Below are positions 11,823 through 21,605 of a DNA stretch of 64,000 bases, in pieces; position 1 is the first letter of the stretch; every line of letters starts with the position of its first letter. The notes under the pieces are model-generated. The model did no database searches. It had not been told where the DNA came from and saw nothing but the letters and a program-made list of their open reading frames with translations. The DNA lies in assembly GCF_040054535.1 (NCBI RefSeq), contig NC_090794.1, positions 2,169,501 through 2,233,500 on the forward strand, written 5' to 3'. This DNA is from Antennarius striatus (Eukaryota > Chordata > Actinopteri > Lophiiformes > Antennariidae). The position numbers were made by a program, and so were the translations under genes.

Positions 11823-13423
11823 TTTGTTGAACTTTTTGCTGCCACCTATTTTCCCGGAGCCCATTCTAAGCTAGACTCAGGCTCCAAGCCAGATCCAGAA
11901 CCCCCCCTCCATGGGAACGGGGCCTTCAACCTTGAAGTTTGCAGTTTGTAACTTTACAGCTAGGTGGCGGTAAATCCTCCACCGTTAAAGTCATTTATTA
12001 ATGTTTAAATCAGTAGTTTTAATGTTTTGTTTGTTGTAACTTTCCTTCATTGGTTGATTTCCAGCTTCCTGTATGTGTGTAACTTCTGCCCCCTAGTGGA
12101 CACAAATAATAATAGAACCACAGCAGCATGACCTCAGCTGTTTGGCCTTATTTACTAATAAATACAAACAATGAAATTAAATTGATGAAGTTTTTTACTC
12201 TCTTCCACAGGAACCGTCTTCCTGTGGATGTTCTGGCCCAGTTTTAACTCGGCCATCGCTGAACCCGGCTTGACCCAGCTCACCGCCGTCATCAACACCT
12301 ACCTCTCCCTGGCTGCCTGTGTGCTGTCCGCCTACGCCATCTCCAGCCTGGTGGAGCATAAAGGCAAACTGGACATGGTCAGGAAACCTCCATTAGAACA
12401 TCTAGAATAATAATAAGAACGTTATAGCTAATAACTCTTTCTTTCCACAGGTGCACATCCAGAACGCCACCCTGGCCGGCGGCGTCGCAGTGGGAACCTG
12501 CGCTGACATGAGCATCGGGCCTTTCGGGGCGATGCTGATCGGATTGGTGGCCGGAATCATCTCCACCCTGGGCTTCAAGTACCTGAGCGTGAGTGTGAAC
12601 GTCGTTAAATCTCACACTCATTCCTCCAGCTTGAGGAACGGGTGTGAAAACAGCCTCCTGGTGTCAGAAAGACACCAAAACCCCACAGAAACTAAAAAGA
12701 AAAAACATGTGCAAACTGTAAGAATCACAATGCGTGTTTCAGTTTGTTAAACTGAGCTTCTTCCTCCTCCATGCAGCCCATCCTGGCGTCCAACCTGGGC
12801 ATCCAGGACACCTGTGGAGTCCACAACCTGCACGGCATGCCTGGAATCCTGGGCGGGCTGGCTGGCATCGTGGCCGTGGCTCTGGGTAAAAAAGAAGGGT
12901 AAGGATTGTTTCTGCTGATCAGGAATCTTTCTCATATATTTAATACACACAACTGTGTAAATACGAGCTTCAGTTGTGACGCTCCTGACTTCCTTCCTCC
13001 TCCTCCTCAGCGGTAACGCCGCCATGCAGGCTGCTGCCTTGGCCTCGTCCATTGGGTTTGCTTTGGTTGGAGGATTTCTTACAGGTAGATGAAGGGAAAA
13101 TCATTCCTCCATTTCTGAGCATGAAACAGAAAGATAAGGCAAACACACCACTCATTACCTTCTCTCAGGTTTTATAATGAAGCTGCCGTTCTGGGGACAA
13201 CCTCCGGACCAGAAGTGCTACGACGACTCGATTTACTGGGAGGTAAAGAAATCCCATTTCTCATAAACTTTATCTGTTTGTTTTTGTGTGTGTGTGTGTG
13301 TGTGTGTCGTCCACATCCAGAGAATGATTTGCGCTGTTTATTCTGCAGGTTCCTGATGAAGGGGAGGAGAACGAGGAGAGTTTGGCTCATGCCGATCACT
13401 CCAAAAACAAAGCAGAGGCTTGA
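8953..13423 (+). CDS. rhag: Rh-associated glycoprotein (ammonia/CO2 channel), complete, 10 exons
   Basis: RhAG is a plasma-membrane channel of the Amt/Mep/Rh family that passes ammonia and probably CO2, in red cells and in fish gill. Coding exons by GT-AG junctions and frame: 8953-9133, 11043-11226, 11341-11491, 11570-11717, 12211-12377, 12451-12588, 12777-12898, 13011-13084, 13169-13242, 13349-13423. They total 1,314 nt or 437 residues (human RHAG has 409). The exon 1-2 junction restores YPMFQDVHVM, a family hallmark. D175 and H183 ([14 protein letters not shown]) and H342 ([11 protein letters not shown]) match the channel Asp and twin His of Rh proteins. The first extracellular loop is His/Asp-rich with an N-S-S sequon. 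[26 protein letters not shown] and [17 protein letters not shown] favour RhAG over Rhbg or Rhcg. The cytoplasmic tail is acidic and longer than in mammals. Confidence 0.95.
9939..9992. repeat. Near-perfect 25-bp inverted repeat in rhag intron 1
   Basis: Arms 9939-9963 and 9968-9992 pair at 24 of 25 positions around a 4-nt loop (GAGA). The arms contain CAAACCAAAATAAGGA and its complement. It could be a fragment of a foldback element or a transcribed hairpin; its 25-bp stem is shorter than a usual pre-miRNA stem. Confidence 0.85.
11731..11820. repeat. (AC)n microsatellite next to the rhag exon 4 donor
   Basis: About 45 uninterrupted AC units begin 13 bp after the end of rhag exon 4 (11717), just beyond its GTAAGA donor. 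Confidence 0.97.
12086..12099 (-). promoter_or_regulatory. CTCF-type motif in rhag intron 4
   Basis: The minus strand reads CCACTAGGGGGCAG, matching all 14 positions of the vertebrate CTCF core CCASYAGRKGGCRS. CTCF organises insulators and loops; occupancy is not shown by sequence. Confidence 0.6.
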
Positions 13424-14270
13424 AGATGTGAATGAGGATCAGTTCATCAATTTCCTTCGTAGAAATAAAAATGATCACAGTGCAAATTTAGATTTGTAAT
13501 TAGGCAGCACAGTGAATGGATTTCAAAATGCAACCGTGAGACATTTTATTCTTCAAAATTTTAGCATAGATTTAATCTCATATATAAGAATTAAAAAACA
13601 AACTGTGACCTGCACTATTTTTAAACATAAAAACTGTCATGACGAGCCACAAACAAATCACAGCGGGTCACATCACAGCTTCACTCCTCCCTTAAGCTTC
13701 TTCTTCCATTTAATTTCTAAAGTACTAAAAACATTAAGGCATGTTTGAAGATATTAATATCCCTGTATTTTCTGTTACGTTCTTTTATATTTCTATATGT
13801 ACTTTTTCTGAACTTACGTCAAAGATGGGGAGTCCAACCCGCTTTGACTCACTGCTTCACGTCACTTCACTGGAGTCCAATCCTTTTACAAGGAGTCAGA
13901 GTCCGGCCAGGTTCCGACATGGGCAGGGAAGGTCGCCTGATGTGAGCAGCTCCACGACCAGAGCTTTATGTTCAGCTTTCTTTTCACTGTCATTGTATCC
14001 CTACATGTACATATAGTTTAACTTTTATCTGGGTTGACAATGTTGGTTTTGTCACGGCCCCGCCAGGTCAAAAAAACACGGGCCTGCAGGGTTACACCAA
14101 ACTGACTACACACAGTGTTAATCAATGCTAATTTGGTTTGTCAGAGGATTTCAGACAAACACCGAAACACATCATCATTTTGTATTTTTCATACAGAGGG
14201 CATGTGCTCATGTTTGTATATGATACTAATAATGTCATAGTAAATAAATATGTTTTTGTACAATATTGAC
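13424..14270 (+). other. rhag: rhag 3' untranslated region with two poly(A) signals
   Basis: After the stop codon the sequence becomes AT-rich with no coding signal. AATAAA occurs at 13464-13469 and again at 14243-14248, the latter followed by a T/GT-rich stretch, so short and long 3' UTR forms are possible. Exact cleavage sites are inferred. Confidence 0.5.
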
Positions 14271-14678
14271 GCCTAAGTGTGTTTTTGTGGTGGCTGTAAT
14301 TTTAATGATATTTTTCAAAAACTATGAAACTGAGAAAAATATGAATTGTTCCCATACTTAATGATAATTAAAATATCTGCCAAACTAACCAGACCAGAGG
14401 CAACAGCTTTAATAATTCTGGTAACTAGAGAGGTCATCTCAATTTCAATTTCAATTTCGCCTCTAGAGAGCGTTAAAAAATATCTTAGTCGCTTTTCTCT
14501 AACTTTAATTCATTTTTTATTATTAAATTTAACCTGGATCATAATCAGATTAAACAATCAAGGTCTATAGTTTTGTTTTGAAAAAATAGCCAATGAAATA
14601 AAGGCTTTCCTGATGTCCCGCCCACAACATTGCCTGATTGGTGGAACACCTGGTGGAAGGTCCCAGTGTGTTTGTTCA

Positions 14679-14692
14679 GCAGTAGAGGGCGC
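14679..14692 (+). promoter_or_regulatory. CTCF-type motif between rhag and the next gene
   Basis: GCAGTAGAGGGCGC matches 13 of 14 positions of CCASYAGRKGGCRS. It lies in the roughly 600-bp gap between the rhag 3' end and the next start codon, where an insulator between a tissue-restricted gene and a probable housekeeping gene would make sense. Binding is not demonstrated. Confidence 0.5.
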
Positions 14693-14892
14693 TGTGTGAC
14701 GTATCATCATTTTCCCTCCACTGTTTGAGCGGAGGCAGCAGCGGTGCATCATGGGATACAAAATGTCTCCTCGTAAGGCCGGCTAATGCTAATTTCGGAA
14801 AGAAATTTGTAAGAAAATACATTAAATTCTCTTCGACGGAGGCTGTGCTGATATTTATACATCGAACATATTGACGTCATTCTTATTGCGTC

Positions 14893-16703
14893 ATGGTAAG
14901 TCATAAAGTCTTTTTTCTTGCTATTGTTTGCTAATTAATAGCTAATAGGTTAGTTTAGCATTAGCTTCGTAAACGTAGGAGCACGGGAGAAAAACAGTTT
15001 CCAGACATGTTATCTTGAGTAATTTCCATAACCAAACATCTTTTTAAAAAGTTATATTTATTAAGCTGTTTTAAACGTCACTTGTATGTTTTATCGTTTA
15101 AAGCTAGTAGCTAGCATCTCCTCCCCAGAACGCAGAACTGATGGAAATGTGGGGGGGGGAAACATTCTTCTGTCACATCCAGGAGGAAGTCTTGTATGAA
15201 TTAATTTGTTTTGATTATTTCTGTGTTCATAGTCAACCAAAGCGGAGTCCAGAGTGTCCACTTCCAGCTCCCGCACTGACGAGAGGAGGCGATCGAGCAG
15301 CAGAGGTCCGGCCGTTTTCAAATCGATCAAAGCAGCTCTCATTGTTTATGTTTTTGTTGGTTTGTTTTTCTGTCTGTTAGCAGGATTAGCTCCAAAGCAA
15401 AACGCTAGATGTTTTGGTGATTTGGTTTATCAGGATTATCAGGATGTCGTTTTGCAGGATGTGCACATTTATAGCACTTTTGTTGTAAAACCTTATGGAT
15501 TTTGTTTGTGTCAGTTAAGCATAGCAGAAACATAATGGATTTCAGTGGAAGGGTGAGGAATGTGTAAAGAAAGAAACCATAATTGTCTTGTGTGGATCCA
15601 GAAAATGTCTCTGTGCATGTTTAATGTTATGTCAGAGTGAAATTGATCACCAATGTGAGCAGAGCTACCACAAAAAAAACAAGCTAAGTTAAAGCCCACA
15701 ACTTTGGCTGCGTTTTTCTTGTGAAGTGAAGGGAGAAAAGCTAGCACAGGTTACAATACAGTGACATCAGCGCAGAATATCGTAATAATAGTTCATCATA
15801 GTCGTTAGTTGGATTTATCGAAACAGGAACACTTGGTTATTTCTGAAAGCTTCATCTTGTTTTTATGCAGGACGAGAAAAAAGAAAGCGGAAACGTAGCC
15901 GTAGTCGATCTTCCTCATCCTCTTCCAGTTCATCATCATCTTCATCCTCGTCCTCTTCTTCGTCGGGTTCATCGCGTTCATCCAGCAGCAGTGCATGCAG
16001 CTCTAGCAGTAGTGGTAAGTGTACTTATTTCAGATACTTTTTATATATTTTTTTGTTTTGTTTAAGCTCATCCTGTGTTGTTTCTGCGGTTTTAGACTCC
16101 CGCAGTAAATCCAGAAAACAGTCCAAAAAAAGGAAAAAGGAGAAACAACACAAAAAGGTATTTAATCTTGTGTTTTTCTCTGTAATTTACAGAAGTATTT
16201 TAATAGTCACCTAAAAACTTTCAACTTGTATTTTTCAGAAAGGGAAGAAAGAGAAACGACAAAAACGTAAAAAGAACAAGAAAGCGAAAGGAGAAGAAAA
16301 CTCAGGACCAGTAAAAATCTCCAAGGTAACCTGACTTTAGAATCTCATCAGGCTGAAATTAATGTTCTCGTCTGTGTAATCACGGGCGGTTTCTTTAAAT
16401 TTTGACAAGTCAACTTTTAATTTTTCTCTTTTTTTACTTAGTCTGCTTGAACATTTTCTTTCAGTACTTGAAGGACCGTAAAAAAGGCAAGTACAGCATG
16501 ATATCAGGGAAGAAGATCAAGATGAAAGTAAAGAAGTCAAAGACGGACAAACAGGTAATCACCTTTTTTTGAAGGAAGTAGCTGACAGGTGTGTGTTTAT
16601 AGTTGTAATGGTTCGTGGGGACCTCGCCTCACACCTGCTTATTCTGTAACAGCGGGATAAAAATCGAGCAGAACTTCTAGAGTTCCTGAACTCTACCCTG
16701 TGA
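14893..16703 (+). CDS. Small Ser/Lys/Arg-rich, probably nuclear protein, 7 coding exons
   Basis: I do not recognise this gene by name. Coding exons by clean GT-AG junctions and frame: 14893-14895 (ATG only), 15233-15305, 15871-16014, 16096-16157, 16239-16325, 16465-16554, 16653-16703, giving 510 nt or 169 residues. The N-terminus has RVSTSSSRTDERRRSSSRG, then REKRKRKRSRSR followed by a run of 19 serines and a further Ser-rich patch. Next comes a strongly basic Lys-rich middle (KKRKKEKQHKKKGKKEKR). The C-terminus is less biased: YLKDRKKGKYSMISGKKIK, then RDKNRAELLEFLNSTL and the stop. Such SR/K composition is typical of nuclear speckle or nucleolar proteins, and the basic runs would serve as nuclear localisation signals. 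Strict frame retention over seven exons argues for a real gene. A start-codon-only first exon is uncommon; an alternative ATG at 14763 meets a stop within eight codons. A poly(A) signal lies at 17434-17439. Confidence 0.8.
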
Positions 16704-17938
16704 TGTCGCCGTGGGCGTCGGCGGTGGTGCTCGGACACGACAGCCGGACTCGGGAAACAACGACCTGAATTTTCAGGAAAAGGAATAATTATTTCCTGAA
16801 AACGACTGAACAGACGCACGGGGGGAGCACCGGGTCGGGCGGAGCGACGGCGCTTTGGACCACTTGCGGTATTTTCATCTTTGACCCGCCCAGGTGGCGG
16901 ATCCTTCAGCTGCGTCTGTTTCGAGTTGACATCGAGCCGCGTTCTTCATCACTTCCTCACTGACAAACTTGAAACTGAAATCCGCCCCCTTCACTCCCTT
17001 CCAAATTACCCAGAATCCAACTGAATTACTGTCTGTTCATCTGGAGGTCATGTGGACATGCGTCATGTTGTTCCCCCCAGAGGTTCGGATCACATCACCC
17101 TTACAGATTCATGTCAAACCACTTGAGTGACATCACTCAGAGTCGTTGATCAAACTTAATGCATCTCATTCTGGAGAAGCAAATCCTTTTGGTTAGCTTG
17201 TATTTTTTGTTTACTTTTTAAGTGTATAGTAAGTTTTTAAAAAATATGTGAAACCTGCGTAAATGTCGCTGACGCCCTGAAAATCATTTCAGCATTAGTA
17301 ATCCTTGAAATCTAAATATAAAATACACCTCTCCACCCCCTTCAATTCGGTTTGCAGCTTTTGTGTGAGTGCAGGAGTAAACCTGTTGTGTTCTGTTGGA
17401 TTTCTGCTGCGTGACAAATGTTAAAGAAATGAGAATAAACTGCTGGAAAGGTGTGGAAATGTTCCCCTCTAGCCATCTTTCTTTAAGAGCAGGAAAGAAA
17501 ACATCTGTCAGTGTGCTGACCTTGGCTGAGCGCTGAGTGGAGCGTGAACACTGACAGATCGTTTTTATTAGACTGAAATGAATTTATTTCAATAGACCTA
17601 ATTCAGGTATTCTCTCTGTAAGGCTTCATTCACCCTGTGACTGTTTTGTCTTGTGTAACATAAAAACAACACAACCGTCTCCAAGGAGTCAAGACAGCCT
17701 GTAAACACTCGAGTATTCCCAACAGGTGGCAGCAAACAGTCCTCAGCGCTTCAGCGTGTCTACAGATCATCGCTGTATGAAGCAATGATCTCACGCGAGG
17801 TCAAAACAAGATCAAATGCTGATTGGTTTCATACTGAGTTGTTAATTTCGGGGGGAGGATCCCTCCTCTTCCTCCTCCCCGCAGCAGAAGCTCCTCATCT
17901 TCCCTCTGAAATGTCCCATGTTCCTCAAACGCCCCACG
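16704..17938. other. 3' UTR of the SR-rich gene and the convergent gap to rd3
   Basis: No coding signal is seen. The SR-rich gene (+) and rd3 (-) converge here. AATAAA at 17434-17439 suits the plus gene, and the TTTATT copies near 17,565-17,590 would serve as AATAAA for rd3. A CTCF-like site lies at 17719-17732. Confidence 0.4.
17719..17732 (+). promoter_or_regulatory. CTCF-type motif between convergent genes
   Basis: CCAACAGGTGGCAG matches 13 of 14 positions of CCASYAGRKGGCRS. It is in the short gap between the 3' ends of the SR-rich gene and rd3. Occupancy is unknown. Confidence 0.4.
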
Positions 17939-19762
17939 TCAGACCACCTTACTGCTGTTGGCTCCTTTGTATCTGAAGTCGGGCATGCTCCACACTCTCT
18001 GGGACCTGTCCTCGCCCCCCCTCCCCCCTTTCTCCACGTCCTCGGACACGGTCTTGAGGTCGCTAAGCCCCGCCCCTTCCTCGGCCGAGGCGGAGGTCAG
18101 GCCCACGGTGCTGCCGAATGGGTTGATCTTGATGCGGGACCTGAAGTTCATGAGGGAGACGCTCATGGCGCGCTTGTTGTTCCACTGGCGGGCGAGACGC
18201 TGGGCCTCCTGCTCCTCCTTCAGTGTCTCTAGCGCCTCCTGCAGGACGGAGCGGAACAGGCCCGACACCTCCTGCACCTCCGGCTCGTTGGCCTGCATCG
18301 CCTCCCGGAACCTGAGAGGGAGACACCAATGAGAGGTTTGGACACTTTACTTTCTTTATTGAAACTCTGGTGCCTACGTTACCCACAATGCAATTCGTAC
18401 ACTGTCTTAAAAACACAATCGGAATCACAATGTTAATGATACCCAAGGAGGTTAATGTTTTTTGTTCCAGCTAAAGCACAATCAGAATAAGAAAGAATTT
18501 AGAATAAAGAACAAAGAGCAAAGGGATTAGAGAATAAGAGAATAAAATAATATAAATAAATGAAATAAATATGTGTGTTTATATTATTTTATTCATTCTC
18601 TACTTAAGGACACTAAAATCCATGTAACTAAGTATGTGTGTGTGCGTTGTAGATATGTTTTAGACATTCAAACCTGTATACAGTATTTCATAATGATTAG
18701 TCACTTCTATATGTATATTTCCCTGTACGTACTTCTTGTATATAATGTTTATACTAGAGAATATCTTCTTATTTCATGTAAGTCTATTACTCTTAAATCG
18801 ATTCAATCCCCAATTTATATTCTTCTTAGTTTTTATCTTCAACTTGTTCTTGAATGCTGCTGCAACATGTGACTTTCCCAGTTTGGGATCTGATTAGGAT
18901 TTGAGCAAGAAATTATGATCTAATAATTATTTCTAATAAATAAACTGGGCCTCTATATCTGGACAGGAATTAACATTTAGTCTAATCCCGTTAGAAAATT
19001 TATGGGAGGTTAAAAAAAAGTCCATTTTCTAAATCTGTGGGGTCAAACTAAGAGATGAAGATCTCACAGAAGTCTCATCTTGACTAAAGAGGATTTTTAA
19101 AACATCCTTGAAACCCAATTATTCTGATTTCTCTGACAGCACGTAACAAAAGATCCGTTTAAAATGTTCCAGCTTCGAGATAATTACGGCTTTCTGAGCT
19201 TTCATTCAACATTCAACTTTTTAAAATTGGTTAGTGACTAATTTCCGCAGCGGGAAAAAGAAAAAGAAAAAGCAGAAAGCGTTAAGTATACTTCACTGCC
19301 CATCGGACAAATGGAAACTCCCCAGATGAGGCCAATTTAAATCCCTCCAACAGGTTGCGTTCAAGACTTTTATCACCTGCTCAAATCAACACCAACCCGA
19401 CTTTAACGAGACACGGGGGGGGGGGCTGGTGTTGATCACCCCACCCCCACCCCTTCCCGTGGGGCTCCTTACTTGAGGATGACCATCCCGCAGCAGGACG
19501 GCGGCACCTTGGAGCAGAGGTCCTCCAGGCCGAGCCTCTCCCCGGTGCTGATGCCGTGGGTCGAGCGGGGGGGGCTGGCCAGCCAGCTGTAGTCCACCCC
19601 GGTGGTGACGCGCCGGTACTCGTTCTCCCGCTCCCGCTGCAGCCGCCCGGCTTCCTTCATCTGCCAGCCGAGCTCCAGCATCAGCGTGTCGGTCACCACG
19701 TCGGCCGGGTCCCGCCGGGGGCTCCGGTGGTACGGCTCGGTCCAGGTGAACCAGGAGGCCAT
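17939..19762 (-). CDS. rd3: Retinal degeneration 3 (RD3), complete, two coding exons
   Basis: RD3 binds retinal guanylate cyclases in photoreceptors, keeps them inactive during transport, and helps deliver them to the outer segment; loss causes Leber congenital amaurosis in humans. Coding exons (minus): 19762-19473 and 18311-17939, joined in frame (CTC AA|G TTC) to 663 nt or 220 residues (human 195). Diagnostic stretches are MASWFTWTEPYHRSPRRDPA, the helix MLELGWQMKEAGRLQRERE, GVDYSWLASPPRSTHGIS, EPEVQEVSGLFRSVLQEALE, the basic patch RSRIKINPFGS, and the end SEDVEK...VWSMPDFR. An 11-bp leader precedes the ATG after an acceptor at 19774-19775, so at least one untranslated exon lies upstream. 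The extra length relative to human RD3 is mainly an Ala/Ser/Glu/Gly-rich insert after the NPFGS motif. slc30a1 and nek2 follow on the same strand, as in human 1q32.3. Confidence 0.95.
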
Positions 19763-20568
19763 GATCCGGACTCCTGCAGCAGATTTCATCAAATTTATGA
19801 CCAAAAGCAATTTTAAAGGTCATAGGTCAGATAACTGATGTGATGATTAATTGTTTTTCGTCTGTTCGGCTCTAAAATGTTGGGTTCTGCCTCCAAACTA
19901 AAGCTTTACGCAACACCGACGCACCGCGTTTTGTTCCCTGGAGGTCAGATCCTCATCAGGAGGCGACAGAACGAGATTAGACGCAGCCCTAAACCTTCAA
20001 GATGGAGTCGGAGCGCATCCGGAACCGGTCGGTCCGACAACCAGCATTAATTTTAATGTGGTTGGAAAACATACAAAGAGGGAAATATTCAGTTTCATCT
20101 GTAAAAATATGAGCAAACAAAGACGAAGAATCGAAGGTGTTTTGTTTGGTTTATTAATAACATTCAATTCACTGTCAAGCCAGGCAATAAAAAAGTACCA
20201 AACGATAACATTTAATAATTAATAAAGCATCAGATTCCAGTCGGATTGTAAATAAACCCCAGCTGATTCATTCCATGTCCGCTTCTCTCATTGTTCCAGC
20301 TTTAAATCACAAATGTGGGTCAGAAAAACAACATTTGGAGTCGCTGGCGTTAATTTATGCCCAAACAAGGACAATAAAATACTTTCTCTTAAATTCTAAC
20401 TTTCTTTATACTAAATCCCCCCCGCTGTTTTTGCGTAAAAACCGCAGATCCTTTGCGTTCCAACCGCCGTGACGCAAAACAACAACAACAACCTGTCGCG
20501 CTCACCCGGTCCGACCTGCGATGCGCAAACCGAGTGCGATCGGTTGAAGAAATGAAACCTTTTCTTAC

Positions 20569-20700
20569 CTTTTTCTAATTCTTTTTTATTTTATTTTAAA
20601 GTTTTTTCTTTTATTCTGGAGGAGAGAAAAAAAAATCACCTGAAAGAATTAAAGTCCGCTCCGAGAATGACGCAGAGGAGAGTTGACCGCTGGATGAACA
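20569..20700 (-). other. rd3: Candidate untranslated first exon of rd3
   Basis: A good donor on the minus strand (AAAAAG|GTAAGAAAAG, boundary at 20569) lies about 0.8 kb upstream of the rd3 coding exon, which itself begins with an acceptor 11 bp before the ATG. RD3 genes have a non-coding first exon, so this is the best nearby candidate. The outer boundary given is arbitrary. Confidence 0.35.
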
Positions 20701-21124
20701 GGAGGAATGGATTCTCTCTCTCCTTCCAGTTCCTCGGTGTTATCTCCACCTCCCTCCACCCCCCCCCCCTCCCTGGAGCCTCCCCGGCCTGCCCTTACTT
20801 GTTGGGGGCTCCTTCTCCGACGGGAGCCATTGGATCACGATTGGCCGTTGCCATGGCTGCGCGCGTCTAAGCCTATTTGTCCACAATAAGCTGGATGGGA
20901 GCTGGAGAGCGATGAAGAGGAAGATAAAAAGGACGCGCCTGATGGAAGGAGAGGGGGATAAATCATGGGGGGGTGGGTGGTGGGGGGTCAGCCGGTGCGA
21001 ATGAACTTCGCCTAGATTACACTCACCGGACCGGACGCGCGTGACTCACACGTGGGCTGGAGACCCGGTAATTGTGAGAGGAAACGCTGATGACGCGCAG
21101 CCGTGGAGTGGGTGGAAACCAAGG

Positions 21125-21125
<1 letters not shown>

Positions 21126-21167
<42 letters not shown>
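21126..21167. repeat. (GT)n microsatellite
   Basis: About 21 uninterrupted GT units. Confidence 0.95.
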
Positions 21168-21573
21168 ACAGTGTTGCTTCTAGAGCCGCAGTAACCTTAA
21201 ACCCCCCCGTGCCATCTCCACCCTCCTCCTCCTCCTCCTCCTCCTCCTCCTCCTACAGGAACTTTAAACAGAGAGCCAGTGGGGTGATCCATCCAGAGTG
21301 TTTAAATAAAGTTATTCAAATGATGTTGGAACGCGCCCCCGCAACGGTCAGCGTCCCAAAGCAAGTCCGTTAAACCCTTTATGATTGAATCGGTTGGATT
21401 TTGTTGCGTTCACGTACCGCCTGATGAGTCCAAGTGTGTGTGTGTGTGTGTGTGTGTGTTTGTGGGGGGGGGGGGGTGTCTGCAGGTGACAGACGGACAG
21501 GTAAACCCTCCGAACAGATGACTGCTAATCCTTTAAAGAGATTCTCTAACCTCACCAGGAACTGATGCTGCTG

Positions 21574-21605
<32 letters not shown>

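Noticed and set aside
12882-12900. Alternative rhag exon 7 donor at CTGG|GTAAAA
   Set aside because: Using it breaks the frame into exon 8. The donor GAAGG|GTAAGG 13 bp later gives GKKEGGNAAMQ in frame.
14763-14786. Upstream ATG (MSPRKAG) as start of the SR-rich gene
   Set aside because: It meets a stop after seven codons, and splicing at its CGTAAGG would need an unsupported junction. The ATG at 14893 followed by GTAAGT joins the next exon in frame.
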